Of a stretch of DNA of 64,000 bases, positions 22,310 through 33,115 are shown one piece after another. The stretch is from contig NZ_CP101414.1 of NCBI RefSeq assembly GCF_024338845.1, positions 806,001 to 870,000 on the forward strand, in the 5' to 3' direction. The DNA is from Mycoplasma bradburyae (GTDB taxonomy: Bacteria; Bacillota_I; Bacilli_A; Mycoplasmatales; Mycoplasmoidaceae). Position 1 is the first letter of the stretch, and each line of letters starts with the position of its first letter. The notes below the pieces were generated by a model. That model ran no database searches. It was given only the letters and a program-made list of their open reading frames with translations, and was not told the DNA's origin. Position numbers and translations under genes: made by a program.

Positions 22310-23030
22310 GACGCTTAAAACTTCTTTAAACAATTTAAATATTTCTTTATCAGATAAACAATTAACTGATATAAGTTTCTTTTTGGAAGAAATTTATAAA
22401 AATAACAAATTATTTAATTTAACCGGTTATAAAACTAAAGAACTTATTGTTGAAATGTTAGGGGTTAAAAGTGTTCTGATAGCTAATTCATTAGTTAACC
22501 ATTTTTTCAATAATGAACTAAAAGTTATTGATATAGGAACAGGTGCAGGAATTCCTGGATTGATAATTAAAATAATCTATCCTAATCTAGACGTTTATTT
22601 GTTGGATTCAAACGCTAAAAAAGTTAATTTTATTAAAGAGACGATAAATAAGCTTAATTTGAGTAATATTGTTGCTCTAAATTCAAGAGTAGAAGATAAT
22701 GAATTTTTAAATAAATATAAACAAAGTTTTGATTTTGTTTTTTCTCAAGCTGTTTCAAATATAGCTGTTTTAAACGAACTTTCAACACAACTTTTAAAGA
22801 TTAATGGGAAGGTTATTCACTTTAAATCAAAAGGGTATCAAAATGAAATTAATTTTGCTAGCAATCATTTAATTGATTTAGGTTTAGAGTTAAATATTTG
22901 TGATTCATATGAATTTAATAATTATTTTTTAGTTAATGTTTTTTATAATAAAAAAACAGAAGCTTCAAATAAATACCCAAGGGAATGAAGCAAAATTAAA
23001 AAAGAATTAATTGAAGATGCAAGACACTAA
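22302..23030 (+). CDS. rsmG: 16S rRNA m7G527 methyltransferase RsmG (GidB)
   Basis: 242 aa. The SAM-binding motif is 'VIDIGTGAGIPGLIIKI' near residue 75, followed by 'YLLDSNAKKVNFIKE'. The last residues 'PREWSKIKKELIEDARH' are reached only by reading TGA as Trp. It overlaps mnmG at its start and the ParA-like gene at its end, so the three form one operon, the usual gidA-gidB-parA order near bacterial origins. Confidence 0.95.
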
Positions 23031-23745
23031 GTTTATAACAGTAACATCGACAATAAAAAATTCAGCCAAAACGTCGACTGCTATAGGTTTGGTTATTTCA
23101 TTAGTTACCGAAGGTTATAAGGTTCTATATTTAGGATTTGATAACAAACTTAATTTTTTACCAAATGAAGAGGAAGATCAAGTTTTAGCTAAGGATTATA
23201 TCCTAGAAAAAGTTACACTTAATCGCGCTATGAGACATTTTTATTCTTTCTATCCTTTTGATATGTTTGATATCAATTCTGATCTCGTTAAATGACTTAA
23301 GGATATAACAGAAAAACAACAAGCAAAAATTATAAGCAAACTTTTTAAGGATATCAAGCATGAAAGATATCATTATGTTGTAATAGATTTGAACTATAAG
23401 GATAAACCTATTCATAACGCGATTATTAAGATGAGCGATCATTGTTTTTTTACAATTAATGTTGATCGTTACGAAGATGGTATAACCCAACAAGAAATAA
23501 ATGCTTTCTTATCATTAGTTCCTAAAAAAGAACACATTAAATTATTAATAACTCAATTTAAACGCTTTATGGTGGATCATCATAAGTTTATTGAGAACCT
23601 TAAATATATTTATGGTGATTTTGTATTCAATCACCAAATTGATTCTTCTAGAGCTATGCGTAATCGCATAGACCACGCCTATAATTACACAAGAGTTGAT
23701 AAACTTTGCAAACCAATTAAAAAATACATTCTAGAATCAAAATAA
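23017..23745 (+). CDS. ParA/Soj-like ATPase with degenerate Walker A
   Basis: 242 aa. Its place after gidA-gidB and its fold pattern point to the chromosome-partition ATPase family. Aligned to ParA: start 'FITVTSTIKNSAKTSTAIGL' in place of the deviant Walker A (normally KGGxGKT), then 'KVLYLGFDNKLNFL' in place of 'vLliDlDpQgN', and 'HYVVIDLNYKDKPI' in place of the Walker B region. The glycines and the signature Lys are missing, while the second Lys-Thr, Asp and Asn remain. ATP use is therefore doubtful. The ATG at 23017 overlaps the end of rsmG. A strong terminator follows. Confidence 0.7.
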
Positions 23746-23775
23746 AAGCAGATCGTAATTATACGATCTGCTTTT
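23744..23775 (+). terminator. Terminator of the mnmG-rsmG-ParA operon
   Basis: A perfect 14-bp stem AAAAGCAGATCGTA/TACGATCTGCTTTT with loop ATTA directly after the stop codon. It is symmetrical and could also serve the convergent gene at 23787. Confidence 0.88.
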
Positions 23776-23786
23776 CTCATTATGAG

Positions 23787-24392
23787 TTAAGAAGGTTGTT
23801 CAACACTAACTATAGCTTTATCATCTTTGTGTTTATCTTTATTTTTTGACTTTTTATGCTTTTTCTTGATTGATTTACTTGTTTCTTTCACCCCATCACC
23901 AAGATTAATTTCATCTTTTTTATTAACGAGAGCCGATTGCAATTCAACTCATAAATCACTTGCTTTTTTAAGAATCTTACCGTAAGCAATAAAACTTAAG
24001 AAGGGAACAAAACGACCTATTGACATTACCTTATTTAATTTAGATAAATTCATTTTGTAATGTTCTTCCAATTCTTTATTTTTGTTAATCGCAAAATTGG
24101 TTCATAGCACCTTGATCAAGAAAAAGATGATATTTAAAAAAGCAAATAAAACACTTACTGAAATTAAAGATATTTTAGTTTTACTTAAAGTTTCTTGGTT
24201 AAGTTGAGTGTTTGATTTAAGAAAAGCAATTTGAGCATCAGCATATTGTCCTTTAGTAAAAATTATTAAAAAGATTAAACTGATGTTTAGAATAATTCAA
24301 ATCAAGCTATATATTAATAAACTATTAATTCTTAATCTTAAAAACTTTACTTTTCTCTCAACTATATCAAATTTTGTATCATTAATTCCCAT
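23787..24392 (-). CDS. Unrecognised membrane protein, 2 TM, Lys-rich tail
   Basis: 201 aa. Two hydrophobic segments, around residues 24-46 ('LIWIILNISLIFLIIFTKG') and 74-97 ('ISLISVSVLFAFLNIIFFLI'), are separated by a polar loop. The C-terminal third is hydrophilic and ends in a strongly basic run ('SIKKKHKKSKNKDKHKDD'), probably cytoplasmic. Three TGA Trp codons hide it from a standard-code scan. It lies 14 nt downstream of nusG on the same strand and is probably cotranscribed. I do not recognise a family. Confidence 0.75.
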
Positions 24393-24406
24393 AATAGTTC
24401 ATTATA

Positions 24407-25210
24407 TTAATTTGATAATTTAAGTTGTTTTCGGTTTAGTTTAACGTTTACTAATTTACCTAAAATTTGAACATCAACAATAAACTCATCTTGATCAATA
24501 ATTCTAGAAATCTGACCACTAAGACCAGAATAATCACCTGAGTTGATATCAACAGTGTGACCAACTTTAAATTCAATTTTGTTGTTGAATTCTTCTTTTT
24601 CGCTATCCAAATCACCATAAATAGATTCTGTGTTGGTAGTTTTCTTATTGATAACTGTTTTGTTTTCTTCTGAATCTAATACTAATTCCCCGCGTTCATT
24701 GAATAGTAATCGATCCATTTCAATTACAGCATTAGGAGTAATTACAATACGACAATCCGGATTAGATGATTCACCATTAAGTAATTCTAATTCTTCTAAA
24801 GATGAAATTGGAATTGGTTTAGCACCTTTACCTGATGAACCTACGATCCCTGTGATGTTAACTGTATTTCTTACAGCGAATCATGCAGCTTCATTCATTT
24901 CCATTTTGATGTAAATATAACCAGGATATTTGTTTGTATCAGTAATTTTGTATTTTTTGAATACTCCATTATCAACTGTTACTCATTTAACATAAGTGCT
25001 ATTACGCATTGTTGCCGGAATATTATGTGTTGGGTTGTTACTATCAAAAATAGTTTCTTCAACACTTCTAAACTTAATTACTTTACAATCAAGAATTTGA
25101 TCTTCAAAATGCAATGCTCTAACTTTTGCTTTAAGCGTTTTAATTACTGAATCTTCGTTACCGTTAGTTGTAGTCGCAATATATCATTGCGCAGTTGATT
25201 TCTTACTCAT
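24407..25210 (-). CDS. nusG: Transcription termination/antitermination protein NusG with an insertion
   Basis: 267 aa, longer than the ~180 aa of typical NusG. The NGN domain is seen as 'AQWYIATTTNGNEDSVIKTL', then 'KYPGYIYIKMEMNEAAWFAV' and 'VNITGIVGSSGKGAKPIPIS'. The C-terminal KOW domain is 'FKVGHTVDINSGDYSGLSGQ' to 'GKLVNVKLNRKQLKL'. Between them lies an acidic linker of about 60 residues, and there is an extra stretch between the first two NGN strands. Long NusG proteins are usual in mycoplasmas. It follows secE as in most bacteria. Confidence 0.93.
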
Positions 25211-25263
25211 AATTTTTATATCTTTTCTCTTTAACTAAATATCTTTAAATAATTAATTATTTC

Positions 25264-25638
25264 TTATTTCAAAATTCCCACCGAATAGAATATTTGGTCA
25301 ATCCCAAATAATAAACCTGTTAATAAAGCTACAACAACAATTACTATCAAGAAGTTCGTAACCAACATCTTAGGAGTGCATCAAGAAATTCTTCGAGATT
25401 CTTTTTCCATCCCGAATCATCAACGTTTTAGACGATAAGAAAAAGCAACTTTGTTAGCTTTTTCTCTACGTCTTTGTTCTTGATATTCCTCTTCTTCTTT
25501 TTGTTCTTTAAGCTTCTTTTCTTCTAAAGCTTGTTCTTTAATCTTTTGTTGTTCTTTTTTAATGTTATCGTCTTGATAACTTTCAAGAATAACCTTAGGC
25601 GATTTTCTTAGGTTAATGTTTTTGTTTTTATTATCCAT
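25264..25638 (-). CDS. secE: Preprotein translocase subunit SecE
   Basis: 124 aa. A highly charged N-terminal ~70 residues (Glu/Lys/Gln-rich, coiled-coil-like) precede the SecE core with one transmembrane helix ('LVTNFLIVIVVVALLTGLLF') and the upstream amphipathic stretch 'GMEKESRRISWCTPK'. Two TGA Trp codons split it. The rpmG-secE-nusG order supports the call. Confidence 0.9.
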
Positions 25639-25650
25639 AATAATTATTTA

Positions 25651-25797
25651 TTAGTGTGATTCTTTATGAACGGTTTTTTGATTGCAAGTAGAACAATATT
25701 TATTAAGAACTAGTCTTGTGGTTTCGAGCTTAGATCTTGTAGTTGTGTAATTACGATTCAAGCATTGCTCGCAAATCAAAATAATTTTTTTACGCAT
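25651..25797 (-). CDS. rpmG: 50S ribosomal protein L33
   Basis: 48 aa. It begins MRKKIILICEQCLNRNYTTT and ends with 'YCSTCNQKTVHKESH'. The two C-x2-C pairs make this the zinc-binding form. It lies 12 nt upstream of secE, the standard rpmG-secE-nusG order. It is below common ORF length limits. Confidence 0.95.
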   Translation of the reverse strand: MRKKIILICEQCLNRNYTTTRSKLETTRLVLNKYCSTCNQKTVHKESH

Positions 25798-25811
25798 TAT
25801 GGTGAGATATT

Positions 25812-25840
25812 AAAAAAATGCTTTTTTATATCCAAAAGCA
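25812..25840 (-). terminator. Terminator downstream of the 25919 membrane gene
   Basis: On the minus strand a TGCTTTT/AAAAGCA stem (25819-25825, 25834-25840) is followed by a run of seven T. It separates the membrane-protein gene from rpmG. Confidence 0.7.
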
Positions 25841-25918
25841 CTTATCTTTATTATATATCATTAAATTATATTATTTGGGTTATTGTTTTTTATAAACATG
25901 AACATAATATAAGTTGAA

Positions 25919-26995
25919 TTATAAATTTACTTGGTTGTTTGTTGATTTAAAAATATCTAGATATTGATTGTGTTTTTTCTTGTTGATAAATATTGAAGCC
26001 GTTAAATCAATAAGATATGTAATAGGAAGAAATATAAAAGGTAGTAATGATAAGATTGTCAATGATTCTTTTGATAAACTTAGCATTTTAGCGATAGCAA
26101 CATGGTAAGGGGTGTTGTCACCAATAGGCATCGTTCAATATTTTGCATAAAAATCATTTAATAAATCTTGTAAAGCTGTAGCAAAAAGCGTTAAAGAAAA
26201 TAAACCAAAAACCCATAAAAAAGCGTATAGTAATCTAATGAATATTCAATAGAATACCAATAAAAAACTTATTTTAGGTTTGTTATTAGTTTGCAACAAT
26301 TGATTAGCAGAGAAAACAATTGCATAAAGCAATAATGCAGATCTTTTTATAAAAAAGTTAATGTATAAATTTGATGTAGGAGCTGATAAACTAGAACCAT
26401 TAAAAATGTGATTAAAATCACGTTGAGCAGATCTTTTGTTTCTTGTTTCTCAGAAAGTGTAAAAACCTCTCCCTAAAAGGCAAAAATCAACATCATTAAA
26501 GAACATATAAACTTGACGATTTAGTTTAGATTCTAAGGTCTTATAAAAATATTGTTTATGAATGTTGATTTGATCTATCGTCATTGGCGTTTTATCAACA
26601 CAATGTTTAATTGCTAATCTGTACGATAAGAATTTCAATAAATATGAAAAAGTAATTGAAGTTAATAAAAGGTATATGTAAGGAATAGCTGAAAAAAATA
26701 AGTTATAGGTTATTTTATCTTGATTGGTTATATCAGGATCAAACTCTGTTTTAATTATTAAGTATAAGCAAAATGCAATCATGATAAAAAAACCAAATAC
26801 CATGATAAACATAAGAAAAGAAAGTTTTTGCATTTTCTCTCTTATCGTCTTGTTATTTAATGTTCCAGATCATGCTAAAGTTATATTTTGAACAATAAAA
26901 AAATTGATAAAAGGTGCAAGCATTAACAATACAGGAATTTTTAGTTTTCTATATTGTTCAACGTATCAAGAATCGTATTTGTTATCGTTATTCAT
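25919..26995 (-). CDS. Polytopic membrane protein, 'W-Y-x3-Y-x2-L-K-I-P' family, copy 1
   Basis: 358 aa with about six hydrophobic segments (around residues 20-40, 60-82, 95-120, 215-235, 245-270, 315-340). I do not recognise a named family. Its N-terminus 'SWYVEQYRKLKIPVLLMLAP' and the following 'NITLAWSGTL' match the same positions in the proteins at 28291 and 29466, so the three are paralogues. Five or more TGA Trp codons are needed. It is transcribed away from the other two, sharing their upstream region (26996-27227). Transport or immunity are possible roles; nothing in the sequence decides. Confidence 0.75.
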
Positions 26996-27136
26996 TTTTA
27001 TTAATCTGACTTATATCTATTAAAAAAATTGAAGATTTTTGTATCTTTTTTTCAATGGAATATAGATATATATTAAAAATATATATTTATTTTAAAACAA
27101 GAAATAAGCAAATAACTATTATTTTTTTAAAAAATA

Positions 27137-27165
27137 TTGAATTTTTCGGAATACATTAATATAAT
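27137..27165 (+). promoter_or_regulatory. Strong promoter of the exported-protein operon
   Basis: TTGAAT (27137-27142) and a perfect TATAAT (27160-27165) at 17-nt spacing. It lies about 65 nt upstream of the ATG at 27228, which has an AAGGAGAT Shine-Dalgarno at 27215-27222. It is one of the best promoters in the window. Confidence 0.75.
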
Positions 27166-27166
27166 G

Positions 27167-27190
27167 ATACTAACTTGAAAAAGTTAGTAT
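27167..27190 (+). promoter_or_regulatory. Perfect inverted repeat at the transcription start (operator or 5' hairpin)
   Basis: ATACTAACTT-GAAA-AAGTTAGTAT is a 10-bp perfect palindrome with a 4-nt centre. It begins 2 nt after the -10 box, so it spans the expected start site (about 27172). It is followed by TTATTTTT. It could be a repressor operator, or an RNA hairpin/attenuator if transcription starts at its left edge. Confidence 0.6.
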
Positions 27191-27227
27191 TTATTTTTAA
27201 GAAAAACTATTTATAAGGAGATTATTA

Positions 27228-28301
27228 ATGAAAAAAAATAAATGATTTATACTACCTGTTTTTGCTTTAGGATTTTCAACTATAGTTTTACCGCTTTCGA
27301 AATCTAGCAACCTTTTTGTTTCAAATGAAGATGTAAAGAAATCGAATGAAAACATTAAATACGATTTTTCTGTTGTAAAGAATTATTTAAATTCATCAAA
27401 CAAAAACATTAATAAAAAATCCCTTCTTGAAACAATGGATTCAATGGATTTAAATTTTGGTAGCCCTACATTAATCAATCACAGTTCAATACAAGTTAAC
27501 GACCAACCTAAAACTAATTATGTGTCAAAGGAAGCTTTTTCTTCTAAAGCTAAAGAGTATGCAATTTTAATAGCAGAAAATAAATTTGATTACAATGATT
27601 TACTTGAATTAGCTAGAAAAAGAGGTTTGAGCGCAAAAGAATATAGTAGTTTAGTAAATAAACAAATTGAAAATATTAAAAACAACGATAACAAACCTAT
27701 TAATGCAAACTTAAAATTGGCAAGTTATTCCAACAATTATTATTACAACCGTATTTCTAAAGAAAAAATGAATGAATATGTAAATTCAATAAAAAGAAGT
27801 GCGGAAGTTCAAACAATTATAGCTACTTCTGCCGTAGCTGTTGCAGCTGCATACTGAATATTTTTTGCTACATGGCCTAGCGCTGTAGCAGCAACTACAC
27901 AAGCCGCTGTTTGTATAGCTAATACCGCTATTACTTGAAGTCAATATGCTGCAGTAAATTCCTTGAGTAACACTGACGATTTGCGAACGCTCTATAACGT
28001 AAATTTAGGATCTTCTGTTTTTCAACAATCATCACTTATAACATCTGGTTTTAGTACATATTCATTAACTAAAAATATAGTTAATTCCATTAAAAATCTA
28101 AAGGAAATGGTTTCCATATTCAAAAATGCTCAAAAAATCAGTTTAACTATTAAAGGTGTTGTAACAGCCACATCTTGAGCCGCACCCACTGGATTAATTT
28201 TTTTAACAGTATGCGATATTATTGTTTCAGCAGTGGATACTATTTATGGTTGATATTCTTCGGTAGAATCATTAAATTACTTACTAAAAAATGTCTATTA
28301 A
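27228..28301 (+). CDS. Exported Ala-rich protein of unknown function
   Basis: 357 aa. The N-terminus MKKNKWFILPVFALGFSTIV is a signal peptide without a lipobox Cys, so export rather than lipid anchoring is likely. Residues ~30-190 are polar and rich in Asn, Lys and Ser. The C-terminal half has Ala-rich hydrophobic segments, about residues 192-230 ('TIIATSAVAVAAAYWIFFAT' onward) and 305-345 ('AAPTGLIFLTVCDIIVSAVD'), resembling membrane-inserting hairpins. Five TGA Trp codons break it under the standard code. It overlaps the next gene by 11 nt. I do not recognise the family; a pore-forming or bacteriocin-like role is only speculation. Confidence 0.7.
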
Positions 28302-29448
28302 ATTACATCCCGCTCAAAGACAATACGATTATTGACATTTGGTTAAGTATAAGAATTTAAAGATTAATCCATTCTTTATGCTTTGCCCTTTTGCTAATGT
28401 TTTTGTATATAAAAATATAACAACAGCTTGAAGCAGGACGTTTTATAGTGACAATATTAGAAAAAGTTTTAATAGGTATATTTGATGCGTTTTATTATTA
28501 CCTATTCTCTTTCACATAATATTGTTCATATCATTATTAATACCTTTTTCATTCAACCTTAAGAATCTTGAAAAAGATACTTTCATATATTTAGATATTG
28601 CTTTTTCATTTAACTATTTACTAACCCATATTTTTACGGTAATTCTTGCTTATACTTTTAAAAACATTGCTTATAAAAAGTTAATAAAATATTGTCTAGA
28701 TAAAGATGATCTACCTCAAGCAATGCTTGGTGTATATGCTAAAACTTTTTTATTAAATATAACCTATGGAGTAAGTTATGAATTTAGAAATTTCTTTCAA
28801 GCATATGACTATACTCAAGGTAATTTAAATGATTCTGACCTATCTAATAAAGAATATATTGAAAGAGGTGAAACATTAGAAGAATTTTTTGATAAAGGTC
28901 CTCTTTGCTTAAGAAAGCCACATTGATTAAAATCAGTACATAATAATCCTTATATACGTTATTTAGAAACTACTGGTTTTTATAATTTTGGAACCAGTGC
29001 AAGAAGATTTGCTTTTCCAATCTTCTTTACAAGAATACATAAAGCAAATTTTTATAACAGCACATACGCATATTTAGGTTTTGTTAAATCAGCTGAATCT
29101 TTATTAGGCATAAAGATTCTAAACAAAATAAGCTTGCTATATTATCTATATTGATCACTAACAGCTCTTGGGATATTAGCATCATTAGTTTGATTACATT
29201 TTTCTATTCTTGCTTTAACATATGGACATGTTAAAGCAGATAGCGGATATGCCGAATTATTCTTAGAAGGATTACTTAATTTGAACTATCTAAATTTATT
29301 GATTTTTATTCCTGTGTTTGGAGTGGTAGCACCAGTCTTAATAAGAATAATTAACATGGTTTTTGGTAAATTTATGATTAAAAAGATTAAGCAGAAAATT
29401 ATTCAAGAACATAATGTGGAATACCAAAGAATTCTTGAAAACATTTAG
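28291..29448 (+). CDS. Polytopic membrane protein, same family, copy 2
   Basis: 385 aa. Its N-terminus 'YDYWHLVKYKNLKINPFFML' and 'NITTAWSRTF' matches the paralogue at 25919. Hydrophobic segments occur near residues 22-40, 65-90, 100-130, 285-310 and 335-360; the long middle region (about 150-270) is mostly polar and probably a soluble loop. The ATG at 28291 lies inside the end of the exported-protein gene, so the two are translationally coupled. TGA Trp codons are needed, for example in 'YDYWHL'. No family recognised. Confidence 0.72.
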
Positions 29449-29465
29449 ATTGTTGGTAGGTAAAA

Positions 29466-30524
29466 ATGAATATTAAGATGGATATTAAAAGAACAGGTAA
29501 TGACCTGTGATATTTAGATAAATTCAAGGAATGTAAGATTCCTTGATTTTTCTATCTGATACCTATTATTAATTTATGGATTATCGTTCATATATCTAGA
29601 GCATGGTCTAGTGTTTTTAAATCTGCTGATATAAGATATCATTTTAGAAGCTTACCTGGTCATGTTACTGTTGCTTCAACACTTTTTTATTTTATGGTGA
29701 TACCTTTTTTATCTTTATTTACATTGGTAGTAGAAAGAGGTAAAACTTTTAATTTACCTTATCCATTTAATACTTTTGTTGTTTTTGTAATTGCTTATTT
29801 ATTGTTATCTTTATTTAACTTTTTGTATATTTGAAAAATTAAGGAAACAATTCTAGATAGATCATATAAAGATTGTTTGGATAAGAATCCAGAAATACCA
29901 TTAAATATTGAAGAGTTAAGAGCGATATTTTTATATAATGCTTCTGTTAATTTAGCTAGAGAAAATTATCAATTTTTAAGAGACCCATTCGTATTTTATG
30001 TAACCAACAATACGTCAATATTAGCCGAAGAAAACTTAAATTCTATCGTTCTTAATCATTTTTCTTTTGTAAGTTTTGTTCTTGGTTTTTTCTTTCCTAA
30101 AAATCCAATTTTATGAGTTAGTAGCGCAACTTATTTTGGGTTTATAAAAACTATGGAAAGATTGCTAGATTTTAAGATTATAAAAAGAATCAATCCATTG
30201 ATATATCTTTATTGAATTATCAATGCAATTCTCTTTGTTTTTGTTAATGGATTGGTTGTATCTAACTTATTTAGTTTTGTTTATGGGAATGTTATATTCT
30301 TAACTGATATAAGAAATGATTTGCTTGTCTTTGATAATATGAATCATCTAAATGATCCATTATGCGCAGCTTCATTCACAATTATCCCTTTGGTTTATTG
30401 ATCAGTGGTAATAACAATATCTTATTTTATTAATAAGAAGACTAGATTAGCAATAATGAAAGATTTCGGTGTTAATAAACCAACATTCGGGATAACAACA
30501 CCTTACTGTTCAGATTTTAATTAG
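29466..30524 (+). CDS. Polytopic membrane protein, same family, copy 3
   Basis: 352 aa. The N-terminus 'NDLWYLDKFKECKIPWFFYL' and 'HISRAWSSVF' aligns with the other two paralogues. Hydrophobic segments occur near residues 25-45, 68-90, 98-122, 195-222, 240-270 and 300-325. It starts 17 nt after copy 2, so exported protein, copy 2 and copy 3 form one operon ended by a terminator at 30574. Copies 2 and 3 are diverged, so the duplication is old. Confidence 0.72.
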
Positions 30525-30573
30525 CTTTTATCAATTCAAGAAAAAAACAATTTAATTATTAAGCAAAAAAATA

Positions 30574-30592
30574 GCAGCACTTTTAGTGCTGC
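30574..30592. terminator. Terminator after the exported-protein operon
   Basis: GCAGCAC/GTGCTGC, a 7-bp perfect stem with loop TTTTA. A-tract on the left and a T-rich right flank; it lies between convergent operons and may act both ways. Confidence 0.75.
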
Positions 30593-30687
30593 ATTTGTTT
30601 TCTTTGGATTGTTCAAATAAATTCTTTAACTTTATCTAATTAAGATTTTTTAAAAAATTATCCGAAGCATTAGTTATTTATTAACAA

Positions 30688-31419
30688 CTATAAGGGATTA
30701 ACAATTGGATTGAATCTAATTTCAACTATATTTTGTTTTTTATTATTTTTGATTAAGTTAACAATTAATGAAGCAAACGGAAGAACTCCTAATATTCTTG
30801 TTTTTCTAGAAAAAACACTTGCTTTTACATAACTTAATAAACAAGCAAAAATAATTAAGGATAAGAATATTGTTCCATTTATTAAATAACTTTCATTTGT
30901 TAAATATGTATTTCGATAACTAAAGAAAGTTTTAATAGGATCCGCGTTTTCTATCATAGTTCTTTTTAAATCTGGTCTGTACCATGTAGGCACAACAGGA
31001 GGATTATCTTTAAATATTAAAGTTACTAGAAAAAAGAAACCAAGGGTTCCTATAAGAATTTTGTAGATATCTATGAATCCTAATATTAAGGCTTGAGATC
31101 ATTTATTGTTTTTTATTTTCGTTGGAAAATGATATGGATTTTTATCTAATAAAAACACAAAAAAGCTAACTAGACCAAATAATAATCCTAATGACATCAA
31201 TGATGCGCTAATTATTGAATCTCAGTCATTGATATTAAAATATTGAGTATAATAATTCTCATTTATTCGAGAAATTTTAAATTTTGTTAAATTATCAGTT
31301 AACATCTTAGTTACAACTAAAATAATAAAAGCTAAGACAGACACCAGATAGAAGATTGATAAGCTTAATATTTTTTTAGAAACTCTAAAAGAAAAAGCTG
31401 TTTGTTCTTTTTTTAACAT
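30688..31419 (-). CDS. Small membrane protein, module copy 1, second gene (type A)
   Basis: 243 aa. Hydrophobic segments near residues 17-40, 70-95, 112-135 and 185-205. Between TM2 and TM3 it has 'LDKNPYHFPTKIKNNK', a motif repeated in the type A copies at 32324 and 34544. After the last TM comes 'LLSYVKASVFSRKTRILGVL', shared by all six genes of this array. It starts 12 nt after its type B partner. Function unknown. Confidence 0.7.
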
Positions 31420-31431
31420 TTTTAATACCTA

Positions 31432-32175
31432 CTATATATTGTTTAAATTTTCACTATAAACTATTTGCGTTTTTACAGAGTTTGAAGGCTCTTTTAAATG
31501 ATTAAATAATCCAGTAAATGGAATAAGTGTAAGATATCGTTTATTGAAAAGACCTGTCTTTACATAAGCTAAAAATATCGATAAATAAAGAATTAAATAC
31601 ACAAAGGTTCATCAAGCTAATGAAGCTTGATTGAAATGATATGATGCTAAGCTAGCGAATTGAATAATTGATATTTTTAAAGCCGCTATTGAATTATTAT
31701 TACTTGCATTTAATGCGTATATATCATCAAAATCAACAATTTTTCCTTGGCTTGTACCGAAAAATTCCTTATACGATACAAACAATTTATTGTTTTCACC
31801 AATCGGAAAGAAAACAAAAATAAGTAACAATATTGTTCCGATTCAAATTAGTAATTGAAGTAGTTCAATTAGTAACAGATAAAACATTTGTTTTTTCTTA
31901 TTATTTTTAATGTTTTCATTAAATTCGTATCTTTCTTTACTCTTAATTAAAAAACCAGCAGATACCACTGAAAATATAAAAAAGAAAACAACAGGTAATA
32001 TTAAAGAAATTAAAGCCTTTTCTTTATCTAGACCAATATAAACATTTTCATATTTAAAGGATTGCAGCATTAAAGAAAATAAAGTAGCGCCTACAATAAA
32101 ACCTGTTGCTATGAATGTTAAGAATATAGCTAAATTTGTTTTGCTAATTGTTATAGTTTTAAATTTAGTGTTCAT
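31432..32175 (-). CDS. Small membrane protein, module copy 1, first gene (type B)
   Basis: 247 aa. It begins MNTKFKTITISKTNLAIFL and has segments near residues 14-38, 55-78, 98-125 and 195-215. The marker 'YEFNENIKNNKKKQ' after TM2 recurs in type B copies at 33116 and 35302, and the C-terminal 'FLAYVKTGLFNKRYLTLIPF' recurs in the whole array. An extracytoplasmic loop of about 60 residues precedes the last TM. Two TGA Trp codons ('LLIW', 'SLAW'). Function unknown. Confidence 0.7.
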
Positions 32176-32323
32176 GATTAGAAGCGTAATTATTATTTAT
32201 AGTTTGAATAGTATAGCGACTCATTTTTAGAACTTTTAATATTATCTATCAAGAGTTGAATTTTCATTCTTTAAACGCTATTAATTGATATAGAACTATA
32301 CTTTCAATCTTGATTTCTTATTA

Positions 32324-33112
32324 TTAAGAGTTAATTATCTCGTTGTTAATATAAGATATTTTTATAAATCCGTTTATATTCTTAGAATCTTTTTCTTTGT
32401 TAGTTCCTGTTTCTAATCCTTTTTTAATATATCTATTAACAAAGAATAATGAAGCAAATGGAATGAAAGCTAAGAATCTAAGTTGTCAAGGGAATACACC
32501 AGATTTAAAGTAAGATAGAGAACAACCTAAATACAATAAAAATAAGAAACAATTTATGTAAATCAAGAAGTCTGAAAGAGTGTGGTTATAACTTGTTATA
32601 TCAAATGCTTGCGTTATTAATCCAGCCTGTAAAGCGTTAGAGGAATGATTTTCAAATATAATTGTATCTTTATGAATACCACGAAGCAGTTCAGAAAACA
32701 TAAAGAATAAGATAGTTGCATATAAAATTGTAGAGATCTCGATGCTTACTAATGTTAATGTTAGATTACGCTTAGAGTTTTGAATCCTTTTGTTAAAAAC
32801 AAAAGGATTTTTATTAGCCATTATAGCTATTAATAAACTAAAACTTAAAAAGCTTACCAAACATATTGCTGAAATAACCATATATAACGAAATTGAACTT
32901 TCACTGCTTTGCAAGTTATCTGCACTAAAATCAATTGAATAAGCTCCATCAGTTTTTTCAGATAGTTTTATAGCTCTACCTTGACTATAGTTTAATATTT
33001 GAACTGCTCAATAAATTGTGTATATTAAACAACATGCATAAAAGAATAACGAAAAGAATAATATTTCTTTCGGGATTTTTAATTTGAAAATTGTTTTTTT
33101 AGAACCCAACAT
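32324..33112 (-). CDS. Small membrane protein, module copy 2, second gene (type A)
   Basis: 262 aa. The start 'MLGSKKTIFKLKIPKEILFF' is followed by segments near residues 18-40, 78-100, 118-140 and 190-212. It has the type A marker 'ANKNPFVFNKRIQNSKRN' and the array-wide 'SLSYFKSGVFPW...RFLAFIPF' end. The ATG at 33112 lies 3 nt after the stop of its type B partner, suggesting coupling. Function unknown. Confidence 0.7.
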
Positions 33113-33115
33113 ATT

